Assembly: GCF_015206895.1 (NCBI RefSeq)
Contig: NZ_JADEXU010000064.1
Span: 1-42,836 of the forward strand
Reading direction: 5' to 3'
DNA from: Nostoc sp. LEGE 12450
GTDB taxonomy: Bacteria > Cyanobacteriota > Cyanobacteriia > Cyanobacteriales > Nostocaceae
DNA length: 42,836 nucleotides
The notes under the pieces were generated by a model. That model saw only the letters and a program-made list of their open reading frames with translations, ran no database searches and was not told the DNA's origin. Made by a program: the position numbers and the translations under genes. This document shows, in pieces, positions 33,885 through 42,836 of the stretch. Positions within the stretch are counted from its first letter, which is position 1. The number at the start of each line of letters is the position of its first letter.

Positions 33885-35354
33885 CTACCCTTCGCGTATT
33901 TTTGGGAGAGTGGTGCTTTTCTCAACGACTGTTGGAACTGATGCTTGTGTGCGTAACTGCCTGGTTTGCTCGATAATTTGGTCTATGTCTTCTTGGGATA
34001 AACGCTGGACGTAGTTGATTTTGATTTCCTCTAAGAAGTCAAAAAGTAAACTCTGAATTTCGGAAAGTACGTGTTTTTCCTTCATTTCAGATGCCAAAGC
34101 TTCGCTAAACCTTTCTACGAGTTGACTGGTGAGTTTTGCGCCAACAGGGTCTTCAACAGCGCTAACTAAAGTTTTGTAAAGATTAGTTGTGATTTGCGTC
34201 GCCAGTTGTTCGCTTAACTGGGTTTGAGCTTTTCCCACGCCAGGGAGATTCTGGAGGTTGCGGTACACGGGGACTTGATGAAAGACGATTTCGATGTTAT
34301 GACGCAAAATGGCAACGATCGCAGGTTGAATATCAGGTAAGACTTGGTAAACAATTGTTTTTACCAAAAGACCTGCGATCGCTTCCACTTCATTCACATT
34401 ATTAATATCTATGTAGGGACGTAAATTTTCTTGTTGTGAGAGCCAATGCGTTAATTCACCCCGTTGAATTGAACCCTGAACCTGGTTAATTACCCTTACT
34501 ACTACTACTTCTGTGAGTTCTTCAGCAAAATTGGCGACAACCCCCTGATGAATTTGCTTTCGTACTGGCTGGAGATCCAATAAATGCGCTTGATCGAGGC
34601 GGACTAATACAGGTAAGATTCGCAGCCAACGCCAAAATGGTAGGAGTAAAAATACGTCGTACCAACGCCACAATAGTGCTTCAAACCAGCTTAAACCAAG
34701 ATGTCGGCGTTTGATTAAGAAGGTACGCCCCAGCAATTCTACGCCAAATAAAATCACGAAGGGTAAGTCAATAATCCAAAAATTATCTACAAATTCACCA
34801 CTTTCACCGATTTGGCGGTAGTAGTTAGTGGCAATTAAAGGGCGGATGCTCCCGTTAAAAAAATTAATTTCTTTAATCCAGCCATTTTGCGAGAGGTAAG
34901 GCTGACTCCAAAAAGTGGCAAAGGACTGTTTTGCAGATTCGTTACCGATATGCGATCGCATCCGCTTTTTGATTTTTTCCAAAGTCCCACTTTTATTAAC
35001 TCCAGCAAAGGGGTTACTGTCAATCATCTCGTTGCTAAGACGCTTTATCTGCTCTAGTCTGCTTTTTACCTCAGAAGACTCTAATCCTGTTTGGCTGACT
35101 TGTTCTTCTAATGCGTCTACTGTTTCTAGATAAATTTTTGTGTCTCGGTGGGGTTCAATACCTTTTATTGGGTCATAAATCTGAATAACTTGGGGAAGTT
35201 TCCGTAAGTAAAAATCTCGCCAAGGTACGTAACTTAAATTAAACAAAACTAAACCTAAATTTACAGTGGCAGTAATTGCCATAAATCTTTCAAACCAAAG
35301 ATTCCTCTGCTTAGAAGATTTTATATCTTTCTTTTTTTGTTGCATATTATACAT
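33885..35354 (-). CDS. Conserved cyanobacterial membrane protein of unknown function
   Basis: A 489-residue membrane protein. One hydrophobic segment lies near residues 25-45 (FMAITATVNLGLVLFNLSYV), and two more near 210-230 (WIIDLPFVILFGVELLGRTF) and 245-270 (WYDVFLLLPFWRWLRILPVL), the last resembling voltage-sensor or ion-channel-like helices with adjacent arginines (FLIKRRHLG). The long C-terminal half is soluble and helical (VEAIAGLLVKTIVYQ..., KTLVSAVEDPVG). A TTG at 35423 would extend the frame by 23 residues; ATG 35354 or 35345 is preferred. I know no function. It precedes rimP by 250 bases, a gap filled by low-complexity DNA. Confidence 0.7.
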   Translation of the reverse strand: MYNMQQKKKDIKSSKQRNLWFERFMAITATVNLGLVLFNLSYVPWRDFYLRKLPQVIQIYDPIKGIEPHRDTKIYLETVDALEEQVSQTGLESSEVKSRLEQIKRLSNEMIDSNPFAGVNKSGTLEKIKKRMRSHIGNESAKQSFATFWSQPYLSQNGWIKEINFFNGSIRPLIATNYYRQIGESGEFVDNFWIIDLPFVILFGVELLGRTFLIKRRHLGLSWFEALLWRWYDVFLLLPFWRWLRILPVLVRLDQAHLLDLQPVRKQIHQGVVANFAEELTEVVVVRVINQVQGSIQRGELTHWLSQQENLRPYIDINNVNEVEAIAGLLVKTIVYQVLPDIQPAIVAILRHNIEIVFHQVPVYRNLQNLPGVGKAQTQLSEQLATQITTNLYKTLVSAVEDPVGAKLTSQLVERFSEALASEMKEKHVLSEIQSLLFDFLEEIKINYVQRLSQEDIDQIIEQTRQLRTQASVPTVVEKSTTLPKIREG

Positions 35355-35787
35355 TTTTTGGATATTTTGAATATCAGCTCTTCCATCTATTAATTTTCGT
35401 TTCTTTCCAACCAAGTACAGCAATTTGCAGTTGAGTAGACCTCAGTATATATGTACATATATGTATTTATGTAAACTTAAGTTAAACAATACTTAGAGAC
35501 AAAAGGCTTAAGTTGACACCGATCCACATAAATGCATCTATATCGAAATTGAGTGTTCAAAGCGTGTATTCGCTTCAAATGATAACCTCTGCATCTCTGC
35601 TAATATAAGATACGTCTTTTGATGGATGACATGAATTAGCTTATATACATCTTGTTAACTTTGGCAAAAATTATTCATAAATTATTCAAAAATCATTAAA
35701 AAATCGCGAAAAAAGTTATTAAACAAACTTAAAATGCAGCTGTTAACATTTATAATCCTGCTGATTTAATCCAAAGGAGTTTTAAAT
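35355..35787. other. Divergent intergenic region with 16-bp palindrome
   Basis: 433 bases between divergent genes. A perfect palindrome ATATATGTACATATAT lies at 35447-35462 and may be an operator or simple AT repeat. A TTGACA at 35513-35518 has no good -10 box at normal spacing. AAAGGAG at 35773-35779 is the ribosome binding site of the next gene. Confidence 0.45.
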
Positions 35788-36489
35788 ATGTGGTGTGGTT
35801 TTGGAAAATCAAGCGCGACTTTTGCTGTTACTTGCCTGATAAGCGCTAGTGTGGTAATTGCAGACACAGGTTTCGCAGCACCTCAACGTAGCTATACGCC
35901 CCAGCAATTCCGTTCTGTGTTGCGAGGTCTAGGCTATAACGTCAAGGTAACAAATGGTCCTTTGACAGATGAGGAAACCAAAAAGGCAATTCGTGAATTT
36001 CAGACAGGTTATAAGCTAAAACCAGTTGATGGGATAGCAGGGCCAAAAACCCAAGATTTTGCTGCTAACATTGTTCAAATCCTGCACACAAATTTGAATG
36101 CAGTAGTCAAGCCTAATCCCCCGCTACCGCGCGATCATTTTTACGGTTCCCGCACGGAAGAAGTGGTGAAGGAGTATCAAAAGAAATATCAGTTGCAAGA
36201 AACTGGAATTGCTAATTTAGCACTCCGCCAAAAGCTGAATGAAGAAGCAAAGACAGTCTTGAGTCAACCAACAACGAAACCAACAGCTAAACCAACGGCT
36301 AAACCAACAGCTAAACCAACAGCTAAACCAACGGCTACACCAACGGCTAAACCAACAGCTACGCCAACGGCTACACCGACAGCTACGCCAACAGCTACAC
36401 CAACGGCTACGCCAACAGCTACACCAACGGCTACACCAACATCTACACCAACGGCTACACCGACAGCTACGCCAACATCTACACCCTAG
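35788..36489 (+). CDS. Exported peptidoglycan-binding protein with Thr/Pro repeat tail
   Basis: A 233-residue exported protein. The signal peptide covers about 1-31 (FGKSSATFAVTCLISASVVI...GFAA). Two peptidoglycan-binding (PGBD-like) units follow: about 36-90 (SYTPQQFRSVLRGLGYNVKV...AIREFQTGYKLKPVDGIAGPKT) and about 100-155 (HFYGSRTEEVVKEYQKKYQLQETGIANLALRQKL). From about 160 to the end the protein is a tetrapeptide array, PTAK first and then PTAT/PTST, of about 18 units. Such a tail is extended and could be a wall-spanning or glycosylated stalk. AAAGGAG 9 bases ahead supports the ATG. The stop TAG follows directly after the array. Confidence 0.85.
   Translation: MWCGFGKSSATFAVTCLISASVVIADTGFAAPQRSYTPQQFRSVLRGLGYNVKVTNGPLTDEETKKAIREFQTGYKLKPVDGIAGPKTQDFAANIVQILHTNLNAVVKPNPPLPRDHFYGSRTEEVVKEYQKKYQLQETGIANLALRQKLNEEAKTVLSQPTTKPTAKPTAKPTAKPTAKPTATPTAKPTATPTATPTATPTATPTATPTATPTATPTSTPTATPTATPTSTP
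36271..36486 (+). repeat. 12-bp coding minisatellite
   Basis: About 18 tandem copies of a CCAACAGCTAAA / CCAACGGCTACA-type 12-bp unit encode Pro-Thr-Ala-(Lys/Thr). Third-base variation (ACA/ACG, CCA/CCG) shows it is not a recent perfect expansion, yet length may vary between strains. Confidence 0.85.
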
Positions 36490-36518
36490 TCGCCACAAAA
36501 ACCCCTACCCAAAGACCC

Positions 36519-37412
36519 TCAAGTCATCTGATTTGGTTCTTCTAAGGGTCTACCCTTGGGTATAGGTAGAATTGGACGGGGGTCATTGTAAGGCATAGGA
36601 ATGTACTGCACACTGGGTCGCCCTCCTTGCGCCTGTGGGTACAAGTCCATGAGATCATAAATAGAATGGGGCAGTCCTACAGTTACGGGCAGCCCCATTT
36701 CTGTTGCTTCTTCAATAGTTATGGGATAATCGTGGGTGACGCGCCCGGTTGTCAAGGCTTCGATAATCGATTCAATATTTTCTGGTAGAACTTTTTGTTT
36801 GGGTATACTGTCTTTAAGCAAAGTTCGTACAAACCTCTGTACCTGTTGAATTGCTTTGCGTGAGAGGTCGGCCATAATTAAAGTTTGATCGTCAATCTCA
36901 CTGATGGGTTTATCTTCAATTACTTTTAGGATACTTGCTGCGGGGTAATTACCCAATTGGGGATCAACTGGCCCCAAAACAGCGTTAGCATCCATAATAA
37001 TTTCATCAGAGGCCAGGGCAAGCATTGTACCGCCACTCATCGCGTAGTGCGGGACAAAGACTGTGACTTTTGCCTGATGGCGAATTAATGCTCTAGCAAT
37101 TTGTTCTGTTGCCAAAACTAAACCACCAGGAGTGTGCAAAATTAAGTCAATTGGCACATCTGGGGGTGTGAGGCGAATAGCTCGTAATATTTGTTCTGAG
37201 TCTTCGATAGTAATGTAGCGAGATATGGGAATTCCCAGAAAGCTAATAGACTCTTGGCGGTGAATCAACAAAATCACCCGACTTTTGCGTTCTTGTTGGA
37301 ATTCTTGTAAAGCACGCAAGCGGCGATATTCTATTTGACGTTTTTGCCAAAGGGGTTGCAAAGAAGTTAAAAGGAGAAAAATCCAGAATAAATCACCAAT
37401 ACCAAAGCCCAT
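36519..37412 (-). CDS. SDH-family Clp-fold serine protease
   Basis: A 297-residue membrane-anchored protein of the serine dehydrogenase proteinase (SDH, ClpP-fold) family. Residues about 5-24 form an N-terminal anchor (IGDLFWIFLLLTSLQPLWQ). The protease-like domain has LIHRQESISFLG, the oxyanion-type segment DLILHTPGGLVLATEQIARAL, and AMSGGTMLALASDEIIMD with the presumed nucleophile Ser, followed by LGPVDPQLG. It may degrade or process membrane-associated peptides; the substrate is unknown. An ATG at 37451 gives 13 extra residues; 37412 (MGFGIGDLFW) matches the family start. Its end is 29 bases from the convergent wall-binding gene. Confidence 0.85.
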   Translation of the reverse strand: MGFGIGDLFWIFLLLTSLQPLWQKRQIEYRRLRALQEFQQERKSRVILLIHRQESISFLGIPISRYITIEDSEQILRAIRLTPPDVPIDLILHTPGGLVLATEQIARALIRHQAKVTVFVPHYAMSGGTMLALASDEIIMDANAVLGPVDPQLGNYPAASILKVIEDKPISEIDDQTLIMADLSRKAIQQVQRFVRTLLKDSIPKQKVLPENIESIIEALTTGRVTHDYPITIEEATEMGLPVTVGLPHSIYDLMDLYPQAQGGRPSVQYIPMPYNDPRPILPIPKGRPLEEPNQMT

Positions 37413-37545
37413 AAATATTAATTCTTGTTCAAAAATAACGATTGTCGTCATTATTGTGACAATTTTTGGGCGATCGCAGTTCTATCGTGGGCTAGAAGAT
37501 GTAGAGGGGGATAAGGTAGATTTTGCTCTCTATTCCCCTACTTCT

Positions 37546-39441
37546 TCATCTCCCCCGCCGCCAAATCTTGATAGTATCGTCATCACTACCGCTCACTAGG
37601 GTTTGACCATCAGGACTGAAAGCGACACATCGAACATAGCTGGAATGTCCTGTAAGTGTGCTAATTTCTCTACCACTGTGTAAATGCCACAGTTTGATAG
37701 TGTTGTCCCAACTGGCACTAGCGAGAAATTGCCTATCCTGGCTAAAGGCAACTGACCAAACTGAATCAGAATGACCAATGAGAGTGCGAATTTCTTTGCC
37801 TGTGTTTACATGCCACAATTTAATTGTGTTGTCACCACTGCCACTAGCAATCATTTCTGCATCGTGGCTGAAGGCTATACAGTTGATGAAGAAAGAATGA
37901 CCTGTGAGTGTGTAGATGTTTCTGCCCGTGTATACTTGCCACAGTTTGATAGTGTAGTCATTACTGCCACTAGCGACAAGCTGTCTATCCTGGCTATTCG
38001 TCGTTGTCGCCGTTCTTGGAGAATAGGCAATTGATGAAACTGAGTCGGAATGGCCAGTGAGAGTTTGAATTTCTATACCAGTGTTTACTTGCCATAGTTT
38101 AATTGTGCAGTCAGCACTGCCACTAACAAGAAACTTGCCATCTGGACTGAAGGCAACAGAATTCACCCAGTTAGTATGACCAGTGAGAGTGCGAATTTCT
38201 TTTCCGGTGTTTACATCCCACAATTTGATCGTATTATCCCAACTACCGCTAGCTAACATTCCCCAGTTCAAATCTGCGCTTCCGGTAGATTTGCCTGACT
38301 CTCCTTGATAAGAAAGCTTTGCTGAGATTGGGCTAAAGGCGACGGAATTAACCATACTAGAATGACCAGAAGACCAACGACCCATTTGACGCACTAGTTT
38401 GCCAGTACCCAGTTGCCAAAGTTTAATAGTATGGTCATTACTACCACTAGCAATCAATTGCCCATCTGGACTAATCGCGATCGCATGAACCATACTAGAA
38501 TGACCTCTGAGGGTCTGTACGCATTGCCAGTTTTGCTGGTCTAATACAACAGGTAAAGGTAATTTTACTTTGGGCGTTATCACTAAGGTGGATGTTGCTG
38601 GTGCTATCTTTTTCTCGTTTTCAGGGCCCAATAAATCCAACCACTCCTGCACAGATTGGGGACGATAGGTTGACTCCAAATCCATGCCGCACATAATAGC
38701 TTGATTTACCCTATTGCTGATGTTGGGATTAAAATATTGTGGTGGTTCTAAATTAATATTGTGCCGTCTATCATCTGCACTTGTCGGGATCACTGCGGTC
38801 AGCAAATTATACAGAGTAGCAGCTAAAGCATAGATATCAATGTATTCTCCTCGTGGCGCTTCTGATTCATACTGCTCAGGTGGGGCAAAACCAGGAGTGC
38901 GATACACTGTATGTCTTTGAATTACATTAGGAATAAATTCTCTAGCGATGCCAAAGTCTATCAGCACTGCTTCAGATTTATCAATGCGGATCATAATGTT
39001 GCGTGGTTTGAGATCCCGATGCAGCAATCCTTTAGAATGGATTAGTGTTAAAGCGTCGCCAATTTGTCTGATGTAGAGCAGCGCTTCTGCTTCTGATAGC
39101 ACTCCAACCCGTCTGAGATACTGTCCTAAGTCTTCGCCTTCGATGTATTCCATCACCATGCAGGGCAAATTTCCATCATCGAAGATGGTTTCTATTTCTA
39201 CTATATGGGGATGGTGACACACAGCCAGCCTAACTGCTTCATCACGGAAGTCTTGCCGTAACTTGTTTCGGTGGAGTATCCAGGCGGGGTGGTTCAGGAT
39301 TTCTTCTTTAAGGGTTTTAATCACTCGCAGTTGATTCCGTTGATTTCTGGCAAGATAAGTAATGCCAATTCCGCCTTCACCTAGTTGGCTTTCGATAATG
39401 TAGCGTCCCCCGAATAAAGACTTTCCTGCATTCCACACCAT
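37546..39441 (-). CDS. Ser/Thr protein kinase with WD40 propeller
   Basis: A 631-residue Hanks-type kinase. The kinase domain (about 10-270) has the G loop [12 protein letters not shown], Lys in VIKTLK, catalytic [10 protein letters not shown], metal-binding IDFGIARE and the P+1 region [12 protein letters not shown], so it should be active. A linker follows (about 275-310), then seven WD40 repeats (about 315-631), each starting GHS and ending IKLW, enough for one closed seven-blade propeller. Repeats 2 and 4 carry insertions (around [13 protein letters not shown] and [12 protein letters not shown]). No membrane segment is visible, so it is cytoplasmic. WD40 repeats probably recruit partners. 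The gene is divergent from the heme sensor gene, 294 bases away. Confidence 0.93.
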   Translation of the reverse strand: MVWNAGKSLFGGRYIIESQLGEGGIGITYLARNQRNQLRVIKTLKEEILNHPAWILHRNKLRQDFRDEAVRLAVCHHPHIVEIETIFDDGNLPCMVMEYIEGEDLGQYLRRVGVLSEAEALLYIRQIGDALTLIHSKGLLHRDLKPRNIMIRIDKSEAVLIDFGIAREFIPNVIQRHTVYRTPGFAPPEQYESEAPRGEYIDIYALAATLYNLLTAVIPTSADDRRHNINLEPPQYFNPNISNRVNQAIMCGMDLESTYRPQSVQEWLDLLGPENEKKIAPATSTLVITPKVKLPLPVVLDQQNWQCVQTLRGHSSMVHAIAISPDGQLIASGSNDHTIKLWQLGTGKLVRQMGRWSSGHSSMVNSVAFSPISAKLSYQGESGKSTGSADLNWGMLASGSWDNTIKLWDVNTGKEIRTLTGHTNWVNSVAFSPDGKFLVSGSADCTIKLWQVNTGIEIQTLTGHSDSVSSIAYSPRTATTTNSQDRQLVASGSNDYTIKLWQVYTGRNIYTLTGHSFFINCIAFSHDAEMIASGSGDNTIKLWHVNTGKEIRTLIGHSDSVWSVAFSQDRQFLASASWDNTIKLWHLHSGREISTLTGHSSYVRCVAFSPDGQTLVSGSDDDTIKIWRRGR

Positions 39442-39735
39442 TAGTAATATTTGACAATTGCTGGTATTTATTTTGGCACGGTATTAAAACAGCCAACCCG
39501 AATTTTTGGGAATTCCATTTGAATCGCTGTTGTAGATTTTTGGAAGTTAGTTACTTAGAGAACATTTTAATTAACCTCGATAATTACTAATAGTATAAAG
39601 TTGTGTATACCCTAATAGCTTTAGCGAAACTTTGCCTTTAGATCAAAGTATGAGAGTTGATTGCTCATGTTAGAGTAAACGATGACTTTCGCTATATTTG
39701 TTCATAATAATTTGACTTGTAGGTAATCTGTAATT

Positions 39736-40644
39736 ATGCTAAAGAATCTGAATCTGAAACAAAAGTTTACAATTCTGCTACTGGTAATTCTGACATTCGG
39801 TTTGAGCTTGAGTGGATTTGCTCTTTCTTCTTTGCTTAGGGAGAATGCTAAACAAGATATTAGCTCTACCGGTCTCATCCTCATCCAAACAATGAGTTCT
39901 GTTCGTAAATACACCAGTACCCAAGTTAATCCAGAGCTAGTTGATAAATTGGCTACCGAGTTTTTGCCGCAAACCGTACCTGGATACTCAGCACGGGAGG
40001 TATTTGAGATTTTACGGAAAACAACAGAATATCGTGATTTCTTTTATAAAGAAGCAACTCTCAATCCCACAAATCTGCGGGATAAGGCTGACGGTTTTGA
40101 GACAGAAATTGTAGAAAGGTTCAGAAATAAATCGGATCTTAAAGAAGTGAGTGGATTTCGCTCAATTCCTAGTGGGGATATCTTTTATATTGCTCGTCCC
40201 TTAAAAGTTTCTGAAGAAAGCTGTCTGAAGTGTCATAGCGTACCAGAGGCTGCTCCTCAAAGTATGATTACTCTTTATGGCACAGCTAATGGATTTGGGT
40301 GGAAGCTGAATGAGATTGTCGGCGCTCAAATTATATCAGTGCCGGCAAAGAATGTAATCAGCAAAGCAAATCAGTCTTCCTTACTAATTATCTTAATTGT
40401 ATCAACTATATTTATAGCGACTATCCTGTTAGTTAACTTGTTCTTGAATCGACAGGTTGTTGTTCCTCTCAAACGCATGACTCGCATAGCTGAAGAAGTT
40501 AGTACGGGACACATGGAAGTTGAATTCGAGCAGATGTCTAATGATGAAATCGGTAATTTAGCTAAAGCCTTTAAACGGATGCAGTTAAGTTTAGAAATGG
40601 CAATGAAAAGAATTAAACGCACTCAGGGGGGCACAGGGGATTAA
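39736..40644 (+). CDS. Tll0287-like (DUF3365) heme-binding sensor with HAMP domain
   Basis: A 302-residue membrane sensor. Membrane helix 1 is at about 11-31 (FTILLLVILTFGLSLSGFAL). The periplasmic domain (about 35-205) is Tll0287/DUF3365-like with a c-type heme motif CLKCH at 163-167. Membrane helix 2 is at about 215-237 (LLIILIVSTIFIATILLVNL). A HAMP domain follows (about 238-290, NRQVVVPLKRMTRIAEEVS...MSNDEIGNLAKAFKRMQ), and the protein ends 12 residues later. No kinase, methyl-accepting or cyclase domain follows, so output must go to a partner. Similar stand-alone proteins occur in cyanobacteria. Probably a redox or gas sensor; ligand unknown. Neighbouring Ser/Thr kinases on both sides are suggestive only. 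Confidence 0.88.
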   Translation: MLKNLNLKQKFTILLLVILTFGLSLSGFALSSLLRENAKQDISSTGLILIQTMSSVRKYTSTQVNPELVDKLATEFLPQTVPGYSAREVFEILRKTTEYRDFFYKEATLNPTNLRDKADGFETEIVERFRNKSDLKEVSGFRSIPSGDIFYIARPLKVSEESCLKCHSVPEAAPQSMITLYGTANGFGWKLNEIVGAQIISVPAKNVISKANQSSLLIILIVSTIFIATILLVNLFLNRQVVVPLKRMTRIAEEVSTGHMEVEFEQMSNDEIGNLAKAFKRMQLSLEMAMKRIKRTQGGTGD

Positions 40645-40690
40645 AGTAATTAGTAATGACGTTCTCCACAAGATTCTGCGCGTACCTTGC

Positions 40691-40719
40691 TTCTCTGTAA
40701 GAGTACGCGCTACGCTAAC
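40691..40719 (+). repeat. Short dispersed repeat, family B, copy 3, with palindrome
   Basis: TTCTCTGTAAGAGTACGCGC then TACGCTAAC is related to 149-172. GCGCGTAC (40678-40685) and GTACGCGC (40703-40710) are exact reverse complements, forming an 8-bp stem downstream of the heme-sensor gene that could work as its terminator. The rest of 40645-40930 has no gene. Confidence 0.5.
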
Positions 40720-40930
40720 GTAATTAATTTTTATAGAAATAGTTGAGCAATTCTAACTTATTTATAAATTGATATAGGACTCATGTTTGATTTTTGAAAA
40801 AATTTAGTATGGCTCAAAGAGGCTTTTTGACTATTGCCTATTGCCTGTTTCCTTTCTACGCAAATACTTATGGCTACGCCACGCTGGGCCAACAGAAATC
40901 AAATCGGATTGCTAAGAGTAGTCTAAATCT

Positions 40931-42181
40931 TTATGAAAATAAGCTTTTTTTGAATTCAAAAGCTGCTTGAAAGTTAGGAATTTGGTTGGCTATAAGTTCA
41001 ACAAATTGGTCAGGTGAAATGTAAGGATTCTCATCTAATATTTCTTCTATAATCAAATTTGCCATTGGCCCGATGTGGTAGGCTAATTCTTGTTGACAAT
41101 GTTTAATAAATCCTGGTTGAAGTGAAGGTTGTTGTTGTTCAATTTGCCCAGTTTGTGTATTAGCAGGTAAACTAGGTGGACTAAAAATTGTTTCTCCAGG
41201 TGGGTTGTATGACTGCGATATTGCTGACATAGCCTGAAATTCAGGATTAAATACCGTAGCAGGCAAATCATCAAGCATGACTGGAGGAGACATAGCCACT
41301 TCTGGTTCTCCAATCCGCTCTAAATCTTTGATAACTTCCCTGGCTGTTTGGTATCGCTTGTTGGGTCTATCTGCCAACATACAATCAAGTACTTGAGCGA
41401 ACTCATCACTAACGTAAGTATAATAACGCCAGTTCCATTCAAGTGAGTACTGATCCATTAGTAAAGATGGATCTCTACCTGTGAGTAGTACAATAGCTGT
41501 TACCCCCAAGGCGTATAGGTCGCTAGAAGCCGAGCATAAACCTAAGCTAATCTGTTCGCGAGGTGCATACCCCACTTTGCCTACAAGGGACATTTTGCCA
41601 ACAAATGTTACTTGGTGGTTAGAACTTCTCCCCTCGTTCATGTCAGCAATTTGCTTCCCAACACCGAAATCAATCAGCACTGGCAGATCCTTGCCATCAG
41701 GTAACATGATGTTATCAGGAGAAATATCTCGATGTATGATGTTGTGCTGATGGACATATTCCAAAACAGGCAGTAGATTTTTTAGCCACTGGATAACTTC
41801 GTCTTCAGAAAAGTTTCTTCCTTGACGTTGAAGTTCTCCCAGCAGCCTAGAATATGTTTTGCCGTCAACATACTCTTGTACTAGGAATAACCGACCATCT
41901 CCTTCAAAGCAAGCTAAAAACTTGGGGATTTGAGGATGTTGCAATTGATGAAGGATTTTTGCTTCTCTTTTAAATAGATTGCGATATTGTTCCAGCCCGC
42001 TTTCCCCTGTGCCAATGGGTGCAAACTCCTTGAGGACACAAGCTTCATTAAACCGCCGAGTGTCAAATGCCAAGTAAGTTCGCCCCAATCCTCCCTGTCC
42101 CAGAAGTTTTTGGATAATATAGCGGTTATCAATTAGAGTTCCAGCAGCTATTTCTGGTCTTGTGGTATGGGACTGTGACAT
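40931..42181 (-). CDS. Ser/Thr protein kinase with extra C-terminal domain
   Basis: A 416-residue cytoplasmic Hanks-type kinase. The kinase domain (about 15-285) has LGQGGLGRTYLA, the ATP lysine in CVLKEF, catalytic HRDISPDNIML, IDFGVGKQ and APREQ. The catalytic loop has Ser where most kinases have the Lys of HRDLKxxN, a variant I associate with this cyanobacterial kinase group. A Pro/Gln-rich linker follows (about 290-355). The last 60 residues (ELAYHIGPMANLIIEEILDE...FVELIANQIPNF) form a small helical domain resembling the C-terminal domain attached to several bacterial kinases and cyclases. Its substrate is unknown. It converges with the heme sensor gene. Confidence 0.88.
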   Translation of the reverse strand: MSQSHTTRPEIAAGTLIDNRYIIQKLLGQGGLGRTYLAFDTRRFNEACVLKEFAPIGTGESGLEQYRNLFKREAKILHQLQHPQIPKFLACFEGDGRLFLVQEYVDGKTYSRLLGELQRQGRNFSEDEVIQWLKNLLPVLEYVHQHNIIHRDISPDNIMLPDGKDLPVLIDFGVGKQIADMNEGRSSNHQVTFVGKMSLVGKVGYAPREQISLGLCSASSDLYALGVTAIVLLTGRDPSLLMDQYSLEWNWRYYTYVSDEFAQVLDCMLADRPNKRYQTAREVIKDLERIGEPEVAMSPPVMLDDLPATVFNPEFQAMSAISQSYNPPGETIFSPPSLPANTQTGQIEQQQPSLQPGFIKHCQQELAYHIGPMANLIIEEILDENPYISPDQFVELIANQIPNFQAAFEFKKSLFS

Positions 42182-42836
42182 TTCATCGCACTCCTCGCGA
42201 TTTTATTGTTGATAAATTATCTAGTTTGCTGAAAGTCAGAAACTCTAGCAGATAAGGGCTGATAACATCCTTAAAATTGAGGTTAGCACCACTATCAACA
42301 CAAGGAAATACACTTTTCTACAATCTTTTAATGCTCTTGTGTAATCAAATAGACGATTTTTACATGGATGACTTGATTATACTACTTGTAATTACGTATT
42401 TCAGCAGATGGCATATAACCAGTGTCTGCGGTAATATCTGCGAATGTTCAGGTTATCACCTTTTGGAGTTGTAGCTGAACCACATTTTATCCCTAGCAAC
42501 TCAATTAGGATTGAGTTTTGTGAACAGTAAGGATATAGCGTGACATCATGGTTTTTGAGAAAAAATTAAAGTTGCTAATAGACTTCTCCAAAGAAAATAT
42601 TATATGTATTTCAAGTGCTGAATATGCGATCGCTCTCAAAAATTAATCTTTAGGGGAGCCAGTCTTGTTATTTGATAGCTACTTCGGCATTGGCTACCAA
42701 AGCTTTCTGTATAGAACCCATTTGATATCTTTTTCTAGTTAGTGGCTAGTCTTTTGAGCATCAATCTGATAAAACAAAGCTTGAGCTTGGCATTAGCACG
42801 ATCGAGTGTACGTTCAAAATTTTTGACTAAACTTTT
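42182..42836. other. Gene-poor right edge
   Basis: 655 bases with no supportable gene. A 65-codon frame at 42277-42474 has no family resemblance or ribosome binding site. One HIP1-type GCGATCGC occurs near 42627. The segment includes the promoter region of the minus-strand kinase gene. Confidence 0.4.

Noticed and set aside
35447..35462. ATATATGTACATATAT as an NtcA site
   Set aside because: The spacing does not fit GTA-N8-TAC; it is more likely a simple AT palindrome.
36271..36486. CRISPR-like tandem repeat
   Set aside because: Units are contiguous 12-mers without spacers and lie in frame in a gene; no cas genes are present.
36217..36498. Cys/Trp/Arg-rich minus-strand frame
   Set aside because: It is the antisense reading of the Thr/Pro minisatellite; its composition follows from the repeat.
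42277..42474. 65-codon frame at the right edge
   Set aside because: No start context, no recognisable sequence and AT-rich DNA typical of intergenic regions.

Overview
The window looks like chromosomal DNA of a filamentous, probably heterocyst-forming cyanobacterium (Nostocales). Evidence seen directly: many HIP1 octamers (GCGATCGC) inside and between genes, short dispersed repeats of the kind common in Nostoc/Anabaena, the clock-output kinase SasA, a CRR7-type NDH assembly protein, DUF2854 and DUF3493 proteins typical of oxygenic phototrophs, a Ser/Thr kinase with a WD40 propeller, and SLH-domain envelope proteins. No phage, insertion sequence or CRISPR array was found. The species cannot be named from sequence reading alone.

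Layout. 1-346: degraded remnants, including a frameshifted HicA-like toxin tail. 1153-9622: a surface-structure cluster, all on the + strand, made of a PPC/ELWxxDGT-repeat protein, two small exported pilin-like proteins, a PapD-like periplasmic chaperone and a 1014-residue usher-like outer-membrane protein. I read it as a divergent chaperone-usher pathway, with two perfect intercistronic hairpins separating the cistrons. 9747-11927: polyphosphate kinase ppk1, closed by a perfect 32-bp palindrome. 12255-14407: receiver-only response regulator, a 57-residue ORF, DUF2854 protein and CRR7. 15105-17537: a CBS-like remnant, a REC-GGDEF diguanylate cyclase and, convergent with it, sasA. 17565-19146: a gene-poor decayed stretch. 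19147-23528: SLH lipoprotein, GDSL esterase with PEP-CTERM tail, M42 aminopeptidase carrying an in-frame repeat insertion, tRNA-Thr(CGU) and DUF3493 protein. 23529-27532: paired hairpins, a beta-helix/SLH protein, a DUF1400 protein and two hypothetical proteins.

27636-33632 on the minus strand is the classic rimP-nusA-ylxR-infB transcription/translation operon, with an intrinsic-terminator-like hairpin immediately before the rimP start. Upstream is a 490-residue membrane protein. 35788-42181 holds a peptidoglycan-binding protein with a Thr/Pro minisatellite tail, an SDH-type Clp-fold protease and a signalling group: WD40 Ser/Thr kinase, heme-binding Tll0287-like/HAMP sensor without output domain, and a second Ser/Thr kinase. 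The last 650 bases show nothing convincing.

Best candidate for something under-described: the 1153-9622 chaperone-usher-like cluster, whose usher has no visible signal peptide and starts with about 165 residues of low-complexity sequence, and whose pilin genes are flanked by hairpins that could set subunit ratios. Secondary candidates are the covarying tandem hairpins at 23693-23770 and the rimP leader hairpin.
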